DNA of 42,042 bases, from the NCBI GenBank assembly GCA_013359235.1, contig JABWCE010000020.1, forward strand, positions 1 to 42,042. The letters are read 5' to 3'. Of the stretch, positions 8,383 to 16,303 are shown in pieces. The notes beneath the pieces are model-generated. The model was not told where the DNA came from. It did no database searches and was given only the letters and a program-made list of their open reading frames with translations. The DNA comes from Bacteroidota bacterium. GTDB lineage: Bacteria; Bacteroidota; Bacteroidia; NS11-12g; UBA9320. A program made the translations under genes and the position numbers. Numbering within the stretch: position 1 is the first letter of the stretch; each line of letters opens with the position of its first letter.

Positions 8383-8763
8383 ATGAAAAAGAAAGAAATA
8401 GTTTTAAAATTGAATCAACTTATTACAGAAGTAGAAACAGCCGAAGATGAGCTTTGCCGTCCTTTTGAAGATGTGGTATCATTATCAGTTTGTCATAGGG
8501 TTAGAAATTCAATTTCAGAAATACTTAAATTATTTCTTGATTTTAAATCAATAAAATACAATGACAATGAAAATGTTGAACAACTGTACAACTTATGTGC
8601 CGAAAGAGATAAAGAGTTTAAAAACGTTGATATTTCTTCGGTTTACTGCAAATACGAAAATCATAATTCGCAAGTCAATCAATGTTCTGTTGGAGTTGGC
8701 GAAGTTGAAAACTGTACAAAAATTGCAAAGCAATTAATGGAATTAATTTTAAATAAAATATAA
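8383..8763 (+). CDS. Unknown Cys-containing soluble protein embedded in the nuo operon
   Basis: This gene encodes 126 residues from the ATG at 8383, one base after the nuoL stop; nuoM starts 11 nt after its end. An upstream start inside nuoL is less likely. There is no signal peptide or membrane segment. The predicted fold is mostly helical, with a distinctive stretch RPFEDVVSLSVCHRVRNSI and a later F-x-x-(V/I)-D-(I/L)-S-x-V-x-C. Six cysteines (25, 37, 72, 89, 101, 111) are present. The helical pattern with R-N-S-I resembles HEPN-type four-helix proteins, but I cannot assign a family with confidence. Its place between two antiporter subunits suggests a role in assembly, regulation or electron input to the EFG-less complex; that is inference. 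Confidence 0.8.
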   Translation: MKKKEIVLKLNQLITEVETAEDELCRPFEDVVSLSVCHRVRNSISEILKLFLDFKSIKYNDNENVEQLYNLCAERDKEFKNVDISSVYCKYENHNSQVNQCSVGVGEVENCTKIAKQLMELILNKI

Positions 8764-8774
8764 CAACAAAATAA

Positions 8775-10265
8775 ATGATTGATAAACTGTCATTATTAAT
8801 ATTGATACCGCTTTTCACGGCATTGTTAATGCTTTTTGCAAAAGACAAATTGCTGATTAAAAGAATTGCTTTGGCAGGTGCTGTATTGCAAATGTTTTAC
8901 AGCATATTATTAATTGTTTCTTTTATTAATTCTGAAAGAAGTTCGCAGTTTCTTTTTGTTAAATCAATATCGTGGTACAAAACTTTGAATATTGATTTTA
9001 TTTCAGGAATTGATGGAATTTCTGTTTCAATGATTTTACTCACTTCAATAGTTGTACTTGCCGGAGTTTTGGTTTCGTGGGATATAAATGAAAGAGTTAA
9101 AGATTACTTTTTGTTGCTCAGCTTGTTGAGCATAGGGGCTTATGGATTTTTTATATCACTTGATTTATTTGTAATGTTTTTCTTTCTCGAACTTGCTGTA
9201 ATACCCAAATATCTGCTAATAGCAATATGGGGAAGTGGGAAAAAAGAATACAGCGCTATGAAACTTGCACTTTTACTCATGACAGGTTCGGCATTAATTC
9301 TGATAGGAATATTACTTATTTATTTCAGATGCGAAACACAAACTTTCAATATTGTAAAATTGGCTGAGGTTGGCATTCCTGTTGAATTGCAAAGAATATC
9401 ATTTCCATTAATTTTTACAGGTTTTGGCATTTTTACTGCTCTGTTTCCATTTCATACTTGGGTGCCCGACGGGCACTCGTCAGCACCTACAGCAGCATCA
9501 ATGTTTCTTGCAGGTATTTCGATGAAACTCGGTGGGTACGGCTGCTTGCGGGCTGCTGCTTATCTTATGCCTCAAGCTACTGTTGAATATTCAAAAATTA
9601 TAGTTTTATTATCAGTAATTGCTATATTTTATGGGGCATTTGCTACATTAATGCAAAAAGATTTAAAATACATGAATGCTTATTCGTCAGTTAGTCATTG
9701 CGGCTTTATACTGCTCGGAATAGGTATGCTAAACCATACATCAATAAACGGAGCGGTAATTCAAATGATTTCTCACGGCTTGATGACTGCACTTTTCTTT
9801 GCTTCAATCGGCATGATATACAAACGAACTCATACGAGAAAAATTGATGAACTTGGCGGTATAATAAAATCTATGCCTTTCATTGGTTCTACCTTTATTA
9901 TTGCAGGCTTGTGTTCTCTTGGATTACCTGGTTTTAGCGGATTTGTAGCCGAAATGACAATTTTCATAGGTGCCTGGCAAAACGAAGGGATGTTTTACAA
10001 GGTTTCAACAATTATTGCATGTGCCTCAATTGTAATTACTGCTGTTTACATACTAAGAGCATCAGCAAAAGCAATAACAGGTAAAGTTGCCAAAGAAGAA
10101 TTTGAAAACTTAAAAGATGCTGATTTTAATGAAAAATCGGCTTCGGTTTTACTTATTATTGCAATATTGTTAATTGGGTTTACTCCTTTTTTACTAATAA
10201 ATTTAATAAATCAAGATACATTTATAATTTCAGAAAATTTTTTTAAAATAATCACTTCAAAATAA
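8775..10265 (+). CDS. nuoM: Complex I subunit NuoM (antiporter-like), pumping lysine replaced
   Basis: NuoM is the middle antiporter-like subunit, 496 residues with about 14 membrane segments. The helix-5 glutamate is E139 in FFLELAVIPKYLL (E. coli E144). The helix-8 lysine is K251 in LAGISMKLGGYG (E. coli K265). At the position of the helix-7 lysine (E. coli K234) the sequence reads GFGIFTALFPFHTW, so F220 replaces it, with the 31-residue spacing to K251 intact. NuoL and NuoN in the same operon keep their lysines. Subunit identity is secure; whether this channel still pumps by the usual route is an open point. nuoN follows after 4 nt. Confidence 0.94.
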   Translation: MIDKLSLLILIPLFTALLMLFAKDKLLIKRIALAGAVLQMFYSILLIVSFINSERSSQFLFVKSISWYKTLNIDFISGIDGISVSMILLTSIVVLAGVLVSWDINERVKDYFLLLSLLSIGAYGFFISLDLFVMFFFLELAVIPKYLLIAIWGSGKKEYSAMKLALLLMTGSALILIGILLIYFRCETQTFNIVKLAEVGIPVELQRISFPLIFTGFGIFTALFPFHTWVPDGHSSAPTAASMFLAGISMKLGGYGCLRAAAYLMPQATVEYSKIIVLLSVIAIFYGAFATLMQKDLKYMNAYSSVSHCGFILLGIGMLNHTSINGAVIQMISHGLMTALFFASIGMIYKRTHTRKIDELGGIIKSMPFIGSTFIIAGLCSLGLPGFSGFVAEMTIFIGAWQNEGMFYKVSTIIACASIVITAVYILRASAKAITGKVAKEEFENLKDADFNEKSASVLLIIAILLIGFTPFLLINLINQDTFIISENFFKIITSK

Positions 10266-10269
10266 TAGT

Positions 10270-11685
10270 ATGACTTTAGATTTTTTCAGATTAATGTATC
10301 CCGAATTAAGTTTAATACTGATAATTTTCACATTGCTAATAATTAAAATTTTTGATTTGTTTAAGCAAAACCAAAGCCTTATTTCATTTTTTAATGCAAT
10401 TTTTAATTTTTATTTTGCTTCACTTTTGTTTAGCATTAATATTAATTCGGGTGAACTCTTTAACGGGATGTATATTTCAAGTTCAAAATTCGCATTCGAA
10501 AAATTAATTTTAACATCTGGAACATTACTTATTTTGCTCAACTCGGCAGTTTGGCTCAAAAATCATAAACATTTGCCAGAGTTTTATCTTCTGTTGGTTT
10601 CTTCGCTGTTAGGAATGCAATACATGATATCATCAGGTAATTTTCTAATGTTTTATCTGGGTCTTGAACTTGCATCAATACCACTTGCAGCTCTTGTAAA
10701 TTTTGATTTAGAAAAGAAAAAATCTTCTGAAGCTGCCATGAAAATGATTCTACTTTCAGCTTTTGCTTCGGGTATTATGCTTTTTGGAATTTCACTTATT
10801 TATGGTACAAGCGGAAGTTTGGATTTTGATATATTACAAACTTCAATAAATGCTAATAAACTGAACATTATTGCATTGATATTTATTTTCTCGGGTTTTG
10901 CATTTAAAATTTCGGCTGTGCCATTTCATTTCTGGACAGCCGATGTATATGAAGGTGCTCCTTTTGCTATTACCGCATTTCTATCAACAATTTCAAAAGC
11001 AGTAATAGTATTTGTTTTTATTTCTGTTTTAAGCCCAATCTTTAATAATTTGCAATTTTTGTGGTCTAATTTGCTTTTAATAATAATACCCCTTACAATT
11101 TTTATCGCAAATATTTTTGCATTAAGACAAAGGAATATAAAGAGGTTTATTGCTTTTTCTTCTATTGCACAAGCAGGGTATATTTTGCTCGGTTTGTCAT
11201 CAAACAATGGTTTGGGTTTTGCTTCATCAATATTTTTTGTAATTATTTATTTGCTTTCTAATATTGGATTTTTTGCAGTAGTATCGGCAGTTTCTGATAG
11301 CATGGGTAAAGAAGAAATTGATGATTACAAAGGCTTTTATAAAAACAATAAAAAACTTAGCTGGGCATTGGCAATATCGCTGTTTTCGCTTGCAGGCATA
11401 CCTCCTACTGCCGGTTTTTTTGGAAAAATTTTTTTAATAACAGCAGGAGCAGCTACAAACCACATTTTGCTTATTGCGTTTGTTGCATTAAATATGGTTA
11501 TTTCGCTGTTTTATTATTTGAATATAGTAAAAAAAGTATTTGTTGATAGTAGCCAAGCACCTCTTGCCGATGTTAAAACAGGTTTATCAGCCAAAGTATC
11601 ATTAATTATTTGTTTAGCAGGGATAATAATTATTGGTTTAAATGGTGCATTGTTAGAATATATAACAAAACTCATTAATTTATAA
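10270..11685 (+). CDS. nuoN: Complex I subunit NuoN (antiporter-like)
   Basis: NuoN is the proximal antiporter-like subunit, 471 residues with about 14 membrane segments. The glutamate of helix 5 is in YLGLELASIPL. The pumping lysine is K213 in GFAFKISAVPFHFW (E. coli K217), followed by T-x-D-V-Y-E-G-A-P. It lies between nuoM and a second small unknown gene 9 nt downstream. Confidence 0.94.
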   Translation: MTLDFFRLMYPELSLILIIFTLLIIKIFDLFKQNQSLISFFNAIFNFYFASLLFSININSGELFNGMYISSSKFAFEKLILTSGTLLILLNSAVWLKNHKHLPEFYLLLVSSLLGMQYMISSGNFLMFYLGLELASIPLAALVNFDLEKKKSSEAAMKMILLSAFASGIMLFGISLIYGTSGSLDFDILQTSINANKLNIIALIFIFSGFAFKISAVPFHFWTADVYEGAPFAITAFLSTISKAVIVFVFISVLSPIFNNLQFLWSNLLLIIIPLTIFIANIFALRQRNIKRFIAFSSIAQAGYILLGLSSNNGLGFASSIFFVIIYLLSNIGFFAVVSAVSDSMGKEEIDDYKGFYKNNKKLSWALAISLFSLAGIPPTAGFFGKIFLITAGAATNHILLIAFVALNMVISLFYYLNIVKKVFVDSSQAPLADVKTGLSAKVSLIICLAGIIIIGLNGALLEYITKLINL

Positions 11686-11694
11686 ATTGATAAA

Positions 11695-12033
11695 ATGGCT
11701 TTAAATCAAAATCACATTTTCGAAGATATTGATGAAATTAAATGTTCGATAGTTGAAAAGAATTGTACGAAACAAAGATGCGACTTTTTAAAAGCATTAT
11801 TAGAGCATAACAATTACAAAGTAGTAATAAAAAATACTACAAATGCTGCAAATGAAAGCATTACTGAAACAATAGCAGAAACATATACAATTGGAGTAAC
11901 AGATGTAACTTTCAATTATATCAAGGCAATATTTAACCGCGAACTCAAAGCACAAAATGGCAACACGGTTACACCTGATTATTGGAAGCAGATAAATGCT
12001 GAATCTGACGATAAAAAATGGTATTGGAAGTAA
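11695..12033 (+). CDS. Unknown small protein at the end of the nuo operon
   Basis: This gene encodes 112 residues and starts 9 nt after nuoN, so it is very likely co-transcribed. There is no signal peptide or membrane segment. The N-terminal half looks like a beta-alpha-beta unit, IKCSIVEKN followed by a charged helix RCDFLKALLEHNNYKVVIKN. A low-complexity Asn/Thr/Glu linker separates it from GVTDVTFNYIKAIFNRELK and an aromatic tail, YWKQ and WYW. I recognise no named family. By position it may be an accessory factor of the complex or simply travel with it. Confidence 0.72.
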   Translation: MALNQNHIFEDIDEIKCSIVEKNCTKQRCDFLKALLEHNNYKVVIKNTTNAANESITETIAETYTIGVTDVTFNYIKAIFNRELKAQNGNTVTPDYWKQINAESDDKKWYWK

Positions 12034-12103
12034 AATACAAAAAAATCAGCATTAATTAAGATTATTTTTGTCGCACTTTTTTAAAATTTGAAAAATAAAT
12101 AAA

Positions 12104-13192
12104 ATGGAAATATATAATGTAATAGGAATTATGTCGGGGACATCTATGGATGGAATAGACCTTGTACATTGCACTTTTGAAAACAATGATGGCAAATGGA
12201 AATACAATGTAAATGCTGCATCAACGGTTGAATATGACGAAAAATGGCGACTTAGATTATCAAAACTCAGAACCCAATCAGCTTTTAACTTTGTGAGAAC
12301 AGACAGATATTTTGGTGAATATATTGGAATTTTAGTTAATGATTTTTTGAAAAAAAACAATCTTCAAGCAGATTTGATTTCATCACACGGACACACAATT
12401 TTTCATCAGCCCGAAAACAATCTTACAACACAAATTGGTGATGGAAACGCTATTTATGGCACTACCGGAATACCAACAGTAACCAATTTCAGAGCATTAG
12501 ATGTGATTTTGGGTGGACAAGGAGCCCCACTTGTAGGAATAGGTGATGAGATTTTGTTTAGCGAATACGATATGTGCCTAAATTTAGGAGGTTTTGCAAA
12601 TATCTCAGCAACTTTAGATGGTAAGAGAGTGGCTTATGATATTTGTCCTGCTAATATATTGCTAAACCGCATTGCACGTGAATTTGACATTGAATATGAC
12701 GAAGACGGAAAAATTGCCGAACAGGGAAAAATAGATTACGACTTGCTCGGTGAGCTAAATGCAATTGAATATTATAAACTACCATTCCCAAAATCGTTAG
12801 GAAGAGAATGGATAAATCAATCATTTTGGGGAATTGTGAGAGAATCGAAAATTGATAAAAAAGATAAGATGAAAACCTTGATAGATCATATCTCAGGGCA
12901 AATTTGCAGCAATATTGAAAATCTATCAGGTGAAAATATTGAAAACACAAAGGTACTTGTTACAGGAGGCGGTGCTCATAATCCTGTGTTGGTAGATTTT
13001 TTAAAAAACGGTACAGATGCACAAATAATAATTCCCGACAATACAACTATAGATTACAAAGAAGCCATAATATTTGCACTAATGGGAATTTTAAGAGTTA
13101 AAAACTCTATTAATGTAAAATCAAGCTTTACAGGTGCAAGCAGCGATTCTGTAAGCGGTGTATTACATGGCAATTTCAGTAAATTAATTTAA
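12104..13192 (+). CDS. anmK: Anhydro-N-acetylmuramic acid kinase
   Basis: AnmK phosphorylates and ring-opens 1,6-anhydro-MurNAc to MurNAc-6-phosphate in cytoplasmic cell-wall recycling. The N-terminal ATP-binding signature GIMSGTSMDGID occupies residues 8-19. Further ASKHA-fold motifs are GGFANIS, the catalytic aspartate D179 in YDICPANILLN, and VTGGGAHNPVL near the C-terminus. The 362-residue length is normal. It lies 70 nt after the nuo operon, with a TATTTTTG box at 12063-12070 that could be its own promoter. Confidence 0.95.
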   Translation: MEIYNVIGIMSGTSMDGIDLVHCTFENNDGKWKYNVNAASTVEYDEKWRLRLSKLRTQSAFNFVRTDRYFGEYIGILVNDFLKKNNLQADLISSHGHTIFHQPENNLTTQIGDGNAIYGTTGIPTVTNFRALDVILGGQGAPLVGIGDEILFSEYDMCLNLGGFANISATLDGKRVAYDICPANILLNRIAREFDIEYDEDGKIAEQGKIDYDLLGELNAIEYYKLPFPKSLGREWINQSFWGIVRESKIDKKDKMKTLIDHISGQICSNIENLSGENIENTKVLVTGGGAHNPVLVDFLKNGTDAQIIIPDNTTIDYKEAIIFALMGILRVKNSINVKSSFTGASSDSVSGVLHGNFSKLI

Positions 13193-13233
13193 AATTTAAT
13201 TATTAAATATCATAGCTAAATTTATATAACATA

Positions 13234-14466
13234 ATGTCATTATTATATAAAAAATTTGAAGAGAAAAAACCCGAAATTGTTTTTGAATGGAACGATGCAG
13301 AAACAGGTGCCGAAGGTTGGGTAGTAATAAACTCACTCAGAAATGGAGCTGCCGGAGGAGGTACAAGAATGAGAAAAGGATTGAACCGCAACGAGGTTGA
13401 ATCACTTGCCAAAACAATGGAGATAAAATTTACAATAGCTGGTCCACAAATTGGCGGTGCAAAATCAGGAATTAATTTCGACCCTTCCGACCCCAGAAAA
13501 GAAGAAGTATTGAAAAGATGGTACAAAGCAGTTTTGCCATTACTAAAAAATTATTATGGTACAGGCGGCGATTTGAATATTGATGAAGTAAATGAAGTAA
13601 TACCAATTACAAACTCTCTCGGGTTATTACATCCACAAGAAGGTGTGGTAAATGGACATTTGTCATCTTACACATCAGAAGAAAAACTCGCTTCAATTTC
13701 AAGATTGCAACAAGGCGTGAGCCTTAAAATTGAAGACACAAGATTTACCCCCGATGTAAGTAAAAATTATAATATTTCTGATATGGTTACCGGATGGGGT
13801 GTAGCAGAAGCAGTACGCCATTATTACGATATTTGGGGAGGTACAATGCGAAATAAACTTGCAGTAATTCAGGGGTGGGGTAATGTGGCAGCGTCTGCTG
13901 CTTGGTACCTAAGCAAAAACGGGGCTTTGATAGGTGGAATTATTGACAAAAATGGAGGTTTGATTAACAAAAACGGATTTACTTTTGATGAAATTAATCA
14001 ATTGTTTTTAAGTAAAAAAAATAATTGCCTGAATACTGAAAAGTTGTTGACTTTTGATGAAGTGAACAGCCAGATATGGGAACTTGGTGCAGAAATATTT
14101 GTACCTGCAGCCGCATCAAGACTGGTAAATGCAGCACAAATAAACAAATTAATAGAAGGAGGAATGGAAGTGATTAGTTGTGGGGCAAATGTTCCATTTG
14201 CCGACTCTGAAATTTTTATGGGCAACATTAGCAAGCTTGCAGATGACAATATCTCTGTTATTCCCGATTTTATTGCTAATTGCGGGATGGCAAGAGTTTT
14301 TGCTTATCTTATGAAAAAAGGCAGTGAAGTAAATGATACATTGATTTTGAAAGATGTATCAAATACAATATATAACGCATTGTTAAAGGTTCATCAATTT
14401 AATCCAAAACAAACCGGGTTGTATTCCAAAGCACTCGAAATAAGTCTTACAGATTTGGTAAATTAG
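13234..14466 (+). CDS. Glu/Leu/Phe/Val-type amino acid dehydrogenase
   Basis: This is an NAD(P)-dependent oxidative deaminase of the Glu/Leu/Phe/Val dehydrogenase family. The dimerisation/substrate domain has GGGTR (41-45), substrate lysine K65 and catalytic lysine K77 in GGAKSGI. The Rossmann domain has GWGNVAASAAWYL. Substrate cannot be fixed from sequence. The length of 410 residues is longer than typical leucine dehydrogenases and shorter than most hexameric glutamate dehydrogenases. The ATG was chosen because no earlier in-frame start precedes the conserved core. It stands alone on the plus strand with 41 nt after anmK. Confidence 0.88.
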   Translation: MSLLYKKFEEKKPEIVFEWNDAETGAEGWVVINSLRNGAAGGGTRMRKGLNRNEVESLAKTMEIKFTIAGPQIGGAKSGINFDPSDPRKEEVLKRWYKAVLPLLKNYYGTGGDLNIDEVNEVIPITNSLGLLHPQEGVVNGHLSSYTSEEKLASISRLQQGVSLKIEDTRFTPDVSKNYNISDMVTGWGVAEAVRHYYDIWGGTMRNKLAVIQGWGNVAASAAWYLSKNGALIGGIIDKNGGLINKNGFTFDEINQLFLSKKNNCLNTEKLLTFDEVNSQIWELGAEIFVPAAASRLVNAAQINKLIEGGMEVISCGANVPFADSEIFMGNISKLADDNISVIPDFIANCGMARVFAYLMKKGSEVNDTLILKDVSNTIYNALLKVHQFNPKQTGLYSKALEISLTDLVN

Positions 14467-14518
14467 TCTTTATATTTTTTATTTCGAATAAAATTTTTAA
14501 AAGAAGTTTTTAAAATAC

Positions 14519-14530
14519 TTTTTTTTTTTT
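14519..14530 (+). repeat. T12 homopolymer after the dehydrogenase gene
   Basis: Twelve consecutive T follow a run of A/T-only sequence about 50 nt after the dehydrogenase stop. It could be the tail of a terminator, but I see no convincing stem directly before it. Confidence 0.4.
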
Positions 14531-14581
14531 GCACTTAAAATAGCTCTGTTTTCATTTTGTAAACAAATAACAGTAAGTAAT

Positions 14582-14638
14582 ATCGGCTTGTGAGGTCACA
14601 AGCTGATGAAAAATTAATTATCGGCAGATGGCTGTACC
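14582..14638 (+). other. Two consecutive hairpins in the dehydrogenase-purQ intergenic region
   Basis: Arms 14582-14593 and 14596-14607 form a 12-bp stem (one G-U pair) around GG. A second, smaller stem, GGCAG-AUGG-CUG..CC, follows near 14622-14637. The 220-nt gap between stops and starts otherwise holds a T12 run and the purQ -7 box. No T-run follows the stems. The -7 box lies downstream of both, so they would be in a purQ leader only if another promoter exists upstream. They could be an operator, a small RNA or part of read-through control. It matches no riboswitch class that I recognise. Confidence 0.5.
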
Positions 14639-14673
14639 TGACGAAACAAATACAAAATATCTTAAAATCTGTT

Positions 14674-14681
14674 TAATTTTG
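14674..14681 (+). promoter_or_regulatory. purQ -7 box, 5 nt before the ATG
   Basis: TAATTTTG matches TAnnTTTG exactly and is followed by only CAAAT before the purQ ATG at 14687. Transcription normally starts about 5-8 nt after this box, so the mRNA would begin at or next to the start codon, giving a leaderless message. Confidence 0.45.
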
Positions 14682-14686
14682 CAAAT

Positions 14687-15382
14687 ATGAAATTAGGAGT
14701 TGTAATTTTTCCTGGTTCAAATTGTGACCAAGATTTAATAAATGTATTGCAAACTATCGAAAATGCTGAAGTTGTAAAACTTTGGCACAAAGATACAGAT
14801 TTGAAAAATTGCGATTTTATTTTTCTTCCCGGAGGGTTTTCTTATGGCGACTATTTGCGAAGTGGAGCTATTGCTCGATATAGCCCTATTATGCAGTCTG
14901 TAACTTGTTTTGCAAACGAAGGAGGTTATGTAATGGGAATTTGCAATGGATTTCAAATTTTATGCGAAGCCGGTTTGCTTCCAGGTGCTTTGCTTAGAAA
15001 TGTTAATCGTAAATTTATTTGCGAAAATGTATATTTAATCCCTGCAAACACTGAACTTGCAATTACTAACAAACTCACAAAAAATTCAATATTAAAAATT
15101 CCGATTGCACATGGCGAAGGTTGTTTTTATGCCGATCAAAACACTATGAAAGAAATTTTGGACAATGAGCAGGTAATATTTTACTATTGTAATTCCAAAG
15201 GTGAAATAAACTATGAATCAAATCCTAATGGTTCTTTAAACAATATTGCAGGTATATGCAACAAAACAAAAAATGTATTTGGAATGATGCCTCACCCCGA
15301 AAGATGTGCAGATATTTCTCTATTTAATACTGATGGAAAAGCTATTTTTGACAGTATCAAGGAAAATTTTTCCTTAGTATGA
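14687..15382 (+). CDS. purQ: FGAM synthase glutaminase subunit PurQ (stand-alone)
   Basis: PurQ is the glutamine amidotransferase subunit of phosphoribosylformylglycinamidine synthase, step 4 of purine synthesis, supplying ammonia to PurL. The class I triad is visible: nucleophile C86 in GICNGFQIL, with H203 and E205 in MMPHPER. The motifs PGSNCD and GGFSYGDYLRSGAIAR are typical. The 231-residue length is that of the free subunit used with small PurL and PurS, not the large fused enzyme. purL and purS are not in the window. Confidence 0.95.
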   Translation: MKLGVVIFPGSNCDQDLINVLQTIENAEVVKLWHKDTDLKNCDFIFLPGGFSYGDYLRSGAIARYSPIMQSVTCFANEGGYVMGICNGFQILCEAGLLPGALLRNVNRKFICENVYLIPANTELAITNKLTKNSILKIPIAHGEGCFYADQNTMKEILDNEQVIFYYCNSKGEINYESNPNGSLNNIAGICNKTKNVFGMMPHPERCADISLFNTDGKAIFDSIKENFSLV

Positions 15383-15387
15383 AATAA

Positions 15388-16218
15388 TTGAGGGTATTTA
15401 AAAACATTTTAATTTTCTTGAACATTTTTAGTGTTCTCACACTTTACGCACAAAAAAGTAAAATTGTGCTTAATAAAGAAATCGTATTTCATATTGGTCC
15501 GTCAGTGTTTCAGGGTGATATAACTTCGGGGCTTTATTTTAGCGATAAAAAAGTAAATCAAATAAAATTTGAAAATAGCAATTTGAATATTGGCAGTGGT
15601 ATAATTTACCATGTTTCACCAGGTTTTAGTTTTAAAACTAATGTAAATATTTTACAACTTTATGGAGATGATGCCTGGGGTAAAAACGCAGCACGAATGT
15701 TAAAATTCAAAACATATCTAATTGATTTTTCAGCAATGTTAGAATACAGTTACAGCTATCAATTTATAAAAAAAAATTATTTAACAATTTCAACCGGGTT
15801 TTCAGTAATAAACTTTTATCCAATGGGCGAATACAACGGGAAATGGTATAATTTGCGAAAAGCCTCTACCGAAGGACAGGGTTTAAAAAACGGAACAGAT
15901 CGTTACAGAGCTTTTTCTGTTTCATTACCTGTAAATTTTGGATATTTCTTTGAAATTAACAATAGAGATAAATTGGGAATTGAATTATGTTTCAGAAAAG
16001 CATTTACAGATTATATTGATGATGTAAGTGGAAGATATTATAATAATACCGAAATAAAAAACCAAAAAGGCGAATGGGCTGCAAACCTCGCAGATCCTAA
16101 ACCTCAAAAAACACCTGCCGGAGTTTTAAGAGGCAACCCGAGCAAAGATGATAATTATACTATTATCAATTTTTCGTACAGGAGATTGCTTGGAGTAAAA
16201 TATGTAACAAGGTATTAA
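15388..16218 (+). CDS. DUF6089-like outer-membrane beta-barrel protein
   Basis: This gene encodes 276 residues from a TTG start 5 nt after the purQ stop. The ATG that overlaps the purQ stop is followed at once by a stop codon, so TTG is the only start that keeps the signal peptide (residues 1-21, ending LYAQK). The mature part begins with G-P-S-V-F-x-G-D-I, then alternating strands with G-x-G-x-x-Y-H-x-S-P-G-F-S and YGDDAWGKNAARMLKFKT. This pattern is typical of Bacteroidota DUF6089 barrels. The long insertion from about residue 220 has RYYN and a KT-rich loop. The function is unknown; the outer membrane is the likely site. Confidence 0.75.
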   Translation: MRVFKNILIFLNIFSVLTLYAQKSKIVLNKEIVFHIGPSVFQGDITSGLYFSDKKVNQIKFENSNLNIGSGIIYHVSPGFSFKTNVNILQLYGDDAWGKNAARMLKFKTYLIDFSAMLEYSYSYQFIKKNYLTISTGFSVINFYPMGEYNGKWYNLRKASTEGQGLKNGTDRYRAFSVSLPVNFGYFFEINNRDKLGIELCFRKAFTDYIDDVSGRYYNNTEIKNQKGEWAANLADPKPQKTPAGVLRGNPSKDDNYTIINFSYRRLLGVKYVTRY

Positions 16219-16303
16219 AATTTTAAACCAAAATGATTTTTTTCAATATAATTATTTACCAAAATTTAAGATTGAATATTATATTAGCATAAAAATATTT
16301 AAA

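Noticed and set aside
14602-14685. CTGATGA followed later by CGAAAC upstream of purQ, recalling a hammerhead ribozyme core with the preceding stem as stem I.
   Set aside because: The bases flanking the two core strands cannot close stem II, no NUH cleavage site sits correctly before stem I, and no stem III can be formed.
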